Assembly: GCA_011800155.1 (NCBI GenBank)
Contig: JAALGH010000015.1
Location: 1-36,583 of the forward strand
Source: Flammulina velutipes
Lineage: Eukaryota > Basidiomycota > Agaricomycetes > Agaricales > Physalacriaceae
Reading direction: 5' to 3'
DNA length: 36,583 bases
Every line of letters starts with the position of its first letter. The first letter of the stretch is position 1. Below the pieces are notes generated by a model. That model was not told where the DNA came from. It saw nothing but the letters and a program-made list of their open reading frames with translations, and searched no databases. Shown here piece by piece: positions 31,400 to 36,583 of this stretch. A program made the position numbers and the translations under genes.

Positions 31400-32292
31400 G
31401 TGGGAGAACTCACAAGATTGCGCTTGCACATGGACTACTGCCCAGAACAACACTCGATTGTGCCCTTCGTCGTTCCGTGGTGGATGATTTCAGTGGGTTC
31501 TCGCGTAGTCCAATTTGCCTCCCATATTTGGCCCAGCTGTTGCCGGTGAGTAGAAACATGAATGTCAAGTCGAGCTAGGCGTACAAGCATCTCAACGCAC
31601 CTTACAATTGCATCCAAATGCGCCAGAACATTATCGAGGGACTCAAACACCGGAGAATACGAAGCTATGAATTATTAGTAATCTTGGGCTTCCAGGTGAA
31701 ATGAAAGATGACTCACAGGCGATGTTGACCACCTCCTTGACGAATGTGCTCTGTGTCCTGTTGTCGTTATCCGAGGTCAATGTTTTGGTTATGAAGTAAA
31801 CACCGGATTTATTAGCGCTGAGCTCAATGTACTGTGATTTCTTCTTCGAAATGCCTGTTGCGTTCACATCCTATAGAGTCTTGCATTAGCCCAGTCGGAA
31901 TGAAGAGAAGGTATTCGCACTCTTGGTCAATCGGAAGCAATAGCCATACTGTTGGCTGTTCTCTAGACTCGGTCAAAGTCAAGCTTTGTGGTGATCCAAC
32001 TGTTCCAGGTCAAGTGTCTGCTCGACCATTTCAGCGTAGGCCGACAGGTTTGTTTGGTATTCCTAGAGGGGTAAGATTAAGTCGTAAGGAAGGGACAATA
32101 AAGAACGAAGATACCCAAAGTAATACAAGTTGTTCTTCAGCGCGTTCTACGTCTCCAGTCCCCAGGTTGAACATCACCGTGTCTCAATTAAACCAAAAAG
32201 TTTTTGAACAACCTGGTATACACGAACGACGTCTTCGAGGGATGCCTGTGACTTCTGGAAACTTTTGGAGATGCGGTGTAGGTCTGGTGTCA
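31400..32292 (-). pseudogene. MSH2 (MutS homologue 2) fragment, copy 2
   Basis: Minus-strand counterpart of the copy at 3.9-4.4 kb, extending further downstream in the gene. After the 299-bp near-identical block it reads [15 protein letters not shown] (about 31955-31925), then NATGISKKKSQYIELSANKS and GVYFITKTLTS, then RTQSTFVKEVVNIA (31717-31870), then after intron 31665-31716, SYSPVFESLDNVLAHLDAIV (from 31664). A deletion removes the part encoding PRLKEYAK through KKLH that copy 1 retains, with its junction near 31968. The donor after FRLTK reads GCGAAT in place of GTGAGT. Further on, REPTEIIHHG loosely follows the family's Y-V-x-P-x segment before the ATPase, which is absent. Two copies each lack different parts, so neither derives simply from the other as it now stands. 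Confidence 0.86.
31987..32285 (-). repeat. 299-bp inverted duplication, right arm
   Basis: Reverse complement of 3897-4195 with two differences in 299 bp by direct reading. It includes the same frame-breaking sequence after GLIET and the same intron, so the damage predates the event that made the arms alike. Confidence 0.85.
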
Positions 32293-32409
32293 CGAATTGC
32301 CTCTATTTTGCTCCCTCCATCACGATCCCCGACCTCCCCAAGGGTACACCACACTCTCCCTCTTTCACGTGTTTGTCGTTCCGGACCGGGTTGGGACATA
32401 GCCCGATGA

Positions 32410-32783
32410 TGTCATGTTTTTGGTATGTGCCTTGCGCGACACGTGACCTCAAGCAAGGCACATACCACTTTATTCCCACGCTCCGGATTGCATCATAGGA
32501 TTGCTCATTATCACATCATCACGGCTCATCGATCTCATGGACACTTTACTTATATTCACGGTCTTTCTAGATAGTTCCTTAGTTTGTCCTCTTTGTCTCT
32601 GCACTACTCGGACTTCCCAGTACTGTATCGAGCCAGGCTCTCTCATATGCTCAATCCACTTTTATCTGCTTATCTCTCTCATCGCTCTCTCTGTCCGATC
32701 ACGACTTGGGTGGTTGTTTGGTTCACGCCGGACTCCGTCCTTGACACTAGGACAAACTCTTCTACACCCACCTCGCTTGGTGC
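32410..32783 (+). promoter_or_regulatory. Putative 5' LTR or leader of a Ty3-type element
   Basis: TGTCATG at 32410 resembles the TG start of a long terminal repeat, and gag coding begins at 32784. A 14-bp-arm hairpin lies at 32422-32466. The 3' LTR is outside the window, so the LTR boundary and the primer-binding site cannot be confirmed. Confidence 0.35.
32422..32466. repeat. Hairpin with perfect 14-bp arms
   Basis: GGTATGTGCCTTGC at 32422-32435 pairs exactly with GCAAGGCACATACC at 32453-32466 around a 17-base loop containing CACGTG. It lies at the start of the retrotransposon leader and may be part of its LTR. Confidence 0.8.
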
Positions 32784-34533
32784 ATGCCCGCCGACCGTAC
32801 CTCTACAACCAAGCCAGATCTTACTCCTCGGGCCACGCGCCTGAGACTCAAGAAAACCAGTTCCCCTCGTGCGTTAACAGTTGACGAAGTTAACTTCAGC
32901 TTACTGCCTCCCGATCTCAAAATCCTTCGTCGCCGTTACCCGCGTGAGCTTCGCCCACGCACTGATAAGCCGGCACCATCACACGCTTCTCAGCCGACGC
33001 AGACTCCCCTCCGTTACCTCCCGGCGCCAAAGTTTATCAAAGCGCAGCTTGGATCCTCGATCCCAGTGGCGAGTGGCAAGAACTCTTCTTTGACGACGAC
33101 GATCGCTGGTTCATCCGAGACAATAACAATGTCCCTATCTATCCCACCTCCCTCGACTTCACAGAAGCTCAAAGACACCTTGATTGATACCACGATCGTC
33201 AACGCGCTGAAGAACAGCAAAGAGCTGAGTCATCATTAGATCCAGAACCAGTCGTACCCTCACCAGAACCCCAAGAACCCGAGTCCATTCAGACTCAAGA
33301 ACCAGCTCCTGCATCCCCGTATCGTCTCATCACTCGGACGAACCCCACCTTCCCCCAGAACCCAGTCTCCCGGAACCGCTACCAACCTCTTCGCCGGCCG
33401 AAGAACCTCCCAGCTCCTCATCTTCATCCTCTTCCTTGTCTTCTTCCTCTTCTGGTCCACCTTCCCCTGTTATTCCTGCTATCCCCATCATGTTTAACGC
33501 ACCTGCCCCTATCCCAAGTGAACGTGGCGCTAAACTCGAAGAGTTCCACGGCGATCGTAACTCTGCCTCTAGATGGCTGGCTCAATTCCGGAATCACTTG
33601 CGCCTCAACGACACCCGATATCCCACCGACTCCGAACGGGTTGCCCTGTTCTTCTCCTGCTTCAGGGGAAACCTCGGTGGTAAATGGGCTGAGCGCCGCA
33701 TGAAGGAATTTGACGCCGACCAGGACGACACTACTATTCTCGCTGCCAACAAGAGGTGGACTACCCTGGCCAGCGTTATTGCCAAGTTCAAGGCTGACTT
33801 TGCCGCCATTGACCCCATCACTGTGGCACGCACGGCCATTGAGACCCTGCGGCGTCAAGAGAAGGAGTTTTCAGATATTGATAAGTTCCTCACCGAGTTT
33901 AATTCGTACGCTGACGACTCTGAGTTCGACGAAAGCTCGCTCCTCTATTTCCTCAAGAAGGGCCTCAATAGCTCCCTCGTTGATCGCATCACTCTGTCTT
34001 ATCCCCCTCCCGCTACTCTCAACGATTACAAGGCCCGCGCAGTTGAGATGCAGCATGCATGGGAAAACCGGAAGGCTGAGAAGAATAATTGGAGAGGTCC
34101 CGGTTATGTTCCCGCTCCCCGCACTCCTGCCGCTCCTAGAGCCCCGGCTCCTGACATGGGAGTTCCCATGGACGTTGACGCGTCTAGACGCCCAGGTGCA
34201 TCCTCGAACCTTCCTCACGTTCCGAGACTGACTCCCATGGACCGCGAGATCCTTCGTCAACAGGGTGCCTGCTTCAAGTGTCGTCGCCCTGGGCATATCT
34301 CCCACAACTGCCCCACGCGTACCACTCCCGGAACCCCTCAATCCACTCGCAACATTCGCGCCACTGATGTGGCTACGTCATCTCCGTCCACTGACACCAC
34401 CACCCCCGTCACTGACTCTACCAATGCCATCGCCCAGATCAGTGCGGTGGCTAACCTTCTTCGTGGACTGCAGGGAGAGGATAAGGAGCAGGCAGTAGCG
34501 TGTTTGAGAGATGTTGCTGGATTGGATTTTTAA
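32784..34533 (+). pseudogene. gag: Ty3-type retrotransposon gag, frameshifted in its N-terminal part
   Basis: The structural polyprotein of an LTR retrotransposon. The core (from about 33490) reads LEEFHGDRNSASRWLAQF, then FRGNLGGKWAERRM, FKADFAAIDP and YFLKKGLNSSLVDRI, which is the capsid-type gag region, followed by a proline/alanine-rich linker and one CCHC zinc knuckle, CFKCRRPGHISHNC (near 34272-34310), that would bind the element RNA. The frame ends at 34533. The N-terminal extension starts MPADRTSTTKPDLTPR at 32784 in a different frame; it must shift once before 33050 (into WILDPSGEWQELFF) and again before 33480 (into the serine-rich run preceding the core). The core and knuckle look intact, but the whole protein could not be made from one frame. 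Confidence 0.82.
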
Positions 34534-36583
34534 AGTGCTCCCCTACTGCAACATTAGGCGGAGCCGTACAAAATTTTGCCATATGTTCACCCAATCGATT
34601 CGCTGTACTATCACCCATCCTCATGAGCGTGTTCATCCCTTTGAACTTCAAATGTCGGCAGTCACCCGCAACCTACAGACACCCTCAATCACGCTGGAAC
34701 TCGAATTTATTGGCAAACTTACTGGCAAAAGAATCGTTGCACAAGCACTTGTTGATAGTGGTGCTGAAGGCATCATTATTAACGCCCGGTACGCAAATGC
34801 GCACCACTTTACCCTCATTCCCCTTTCATCACCATTCCCTATCCGCAACATTGACGGCTCTGAGAACGTCATGGGTTGGGTGCGCCACTATACCGTTCAA
34901 CTTGTGCGCATCTACTCTCGTGATGGTCAATCCTACCACGAGGAACTTATTGAGCTCTACGTCACCGATATTGGTGACCACGATGTCATCTTAGGCACAG
35001 ATTGGCTTGACGAACACAACCCCGAGATCGACTGGGCTGGCACTCATGTCGACTTCACTCGATGCCCCGATACCTGCACCCTTAAAAACCCACCGGTGAC
35101 CGATGTACGTGCTCACGCTAAACGCACACCTGCACTTGTTAACCAGACGCGAACCCCGCATGACCCTCGTGCTCATCACCGAGACTACCAGGTCCAGTGG
35201 AAGGATCGAGAGGGTAATCTAAAACCTGTACCTGTTCACCGAGTCGCTGGACGCCGACGCGCAGTCCACGCATTTACCCGAGTCCAAATTCCTGTCGTCC
35301 TCTTCACAGAGAACGACGACGATGAAGAAGAAATCCCTAGAGAGTGAGAGGAGGAGGTATTTGAAGAGCTGTTTCGGGATGATTATCCCCACCCGGTGCG
35401 CAATCCACATTCTTCAGACGGTCCCTTCGTTCACGTTCGCGCTGGTTTCACCAGAGCCCAAGAGCTTGCTGAGGCTAGCCAAAAGCCAGCTGACACTCGA
35501 CCACTCGCTGAACGCATTCCCTCCCTTATCATGCCTATCTCACAGTGTTCGACAAAAGTACTTCAGAACGCCTCCCCGCTCGCAGTCCTTGGACCACGCC
35601 ATAGACCTGAAACCAGGCTTTGAACCGAAACCCTGCAAGACGTATCCATTGTCGCCTGCAGAACAGAAGGAACTCGATGCCTTTCTCGACGAGAACCTGG
35701 CCAAGGGCTATATTCGCCCATCTAAGTCCCCAATGGCAAGTTCGTTCTTCTTTGTTAAGAAAAAGGATGGAAAGCTACGCCCTGTACAGGATTATCGCGA
35801 CCTGAACAAAGGTACCGTCAAGAACGAGTACCCGTTGCCGCTCATTCCCGAGCTTATCGACAAGCTGAAAGGCACCAAAGTCTTCTCCAAGATTGATCTA
35901 CGTTGGGGCTACAATAATGTTCGGATAAAGGAGGGAGACGAGTGGAAAGGCACGTTCAAAACGAACCGTGGCCTGTTTGAACCCCTGGTGATGTTCTTTG
36001 GTCTTATGAATTCCCCCGCCACGTTTCAAGCAATGATGAATACCATTCTCAAGAATCTTATCGACTCCGGAAAAGTTGTCGTTTACATGGACGATATCCT
36101 GATCTTCACCGAAACTCTGGAAGAACACCGCAAGCTCGTACGTCAGGTCCTCAAACGACTTCAAGACCACGATCTTTATGCTAAGCCGGAGAAATGCGTG
36201 TTTGAAGCTGAGTCCATCGAATTCCTGGGTCTCATCATCTCTCACAACGCTCTCCGCATGGATCCAGTCAAAGTCGCCGGCGTAGTTCAGTGGCCAACCC
36301 CACGGCACGTGAAGGACGTGCAGTCCTTTTTGGGTTTTGGCAACTTCTACCGACGGTTTATCGAAGGATTCTCCAAGTTGGCGCGACCACTGTTCGATCT
36401 CACCAAGAAGGATCAACCTTGGATATGGTCTCTGGAATGTCAAACGGCCTTTGAGGCTCTCAAGATGCGTTCACCTCGTCCCCTGTCCTTATTATGCCGA
36501 TGCTGAAAAGCTGTATCGTGTTGAAGTAAGACGCTCAGACTACGCCTGGAGGCATTCTGTCCTCAGGTCAGCGAGGACGGGCA
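34511..36583 (+). pseudogene. pol: Ty3-type retrotransposon pol (protease, reverse transcriptase), degenerate and partial
   Basis: The polyprotein begins by overlapping the end of gag by 23 bp in the +1 frame. The aspartic protease has LVDSGAEGIIINARY, with the DSGA catalytic word, and ILGTDWLDEHNPEIDW. A TGA stops this frame at 35345-35347; beyond it the same frame continues [17 protein letters not shown], then shifts twice near 35530-35600. The reverse transcriptase runs [97 protein letters not shown] and [15 protein letters not shown], with the YMDD active site intact. The RNase H part begins [16 protein letters not shown] but shifts frame at about 36463 and again shortly after. Integrase and the 3' LTR lie beyond the window. 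The order protease, RT, RNase H fits a Ty3 element; integrase position would confirm it. Confidence 0.88.

Noticed and set aside
35898..36443. A 181-codon minus-strand frame
   Set aside because: It lies entirely opposite the reverse transcriptase coding sequence.
1..36583. CRISPR array or prokaryotic operon signals
   Set aside because: No regularly spaced identical repeats occur, and intron-rich genes show the DNA is eukaryotic.

Overview
The window looks like nuclear DNA of a filamentous basidiomycete, probably an agaricomycete. The evidence is the many 45-60 bp GT-AG introns, the close match of recognisable proteins to mushroom families (GH5 exo-glucanase, GT2 glycosyltransferase, a Mug135-like protein), and a Ty3-type retrotransposon. 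It is not an ordinary gene-dense region. Most recognisable host genes are broken copies that still carry their introns, so they arose from DNA-level duplication and decay rather than from reverse-transcribed mRNA.

Layout. 0.9-2.3 kb: a small unrecognised (possibly jacalin-like) reading frame and a GH5 exo-1,3-beta-glucanase pseudogene on the minus strand. 3.1-4.4 kb: a PP1 phosphatase pseudogene and an MSH2 (MutS) fragment on the plus strand. 4.5-5.8 kb: exon-like pieces I cannot name. 5.9-6.7 kb: a four-exon Mug135-like gene on the minus strand, the best candidate for an intact host gene. 6.9-13.9 kb: mostly unassigned, with diverged direct repeats and a long perfect hairpin. 13.9-14.8 kb: a non-autonomous element with terminal inverted repeats. 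14.8-15.6 kb: a 450-bp tandem duplication of exon-like sequence. 16.5-17.7 kb: three copies of a compact three-stem repeat whose fourth copy lies at 1.2 kb. 18.6-20.1 kb: a GT2 pseudogene. 20.4-21.8 kb: a G-protein alpha pseudogene. 21.9-25.1 kb: nothing recognised. 25.1-27.1 kb: a rearranged transportin (karyopherin beta-2) pseudogene. 27.1-30.3 kb: a five-exon gene for a 987-residue zinc-finger protein with a tyrosine-recombinase-like C terminus, probably from a mobile element. 31.4-32.3 kb: a second MSH2 fragment, inverted relative to the first and sharing a 299-bp block at about 99% identity. 32.4 kb to the end: a frameshifted Ty3-type element (gag, protease, reverse transcriptase) that runs off the window.

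The genes do not form a pathway. The coherent picture is a repeat-rich accessory or perhaps subtelomeric region that has collected gene fragments and transposons. The two observations I would follow first are the small three-stem repeat with compensatory base changes (1245, 16581, 16888, 17682) and the apparently continuous zinc-finger/recombinase-like protein at 27134-30283. All identifications rest on reading the sequence and remembered family motifs; no database search was run.
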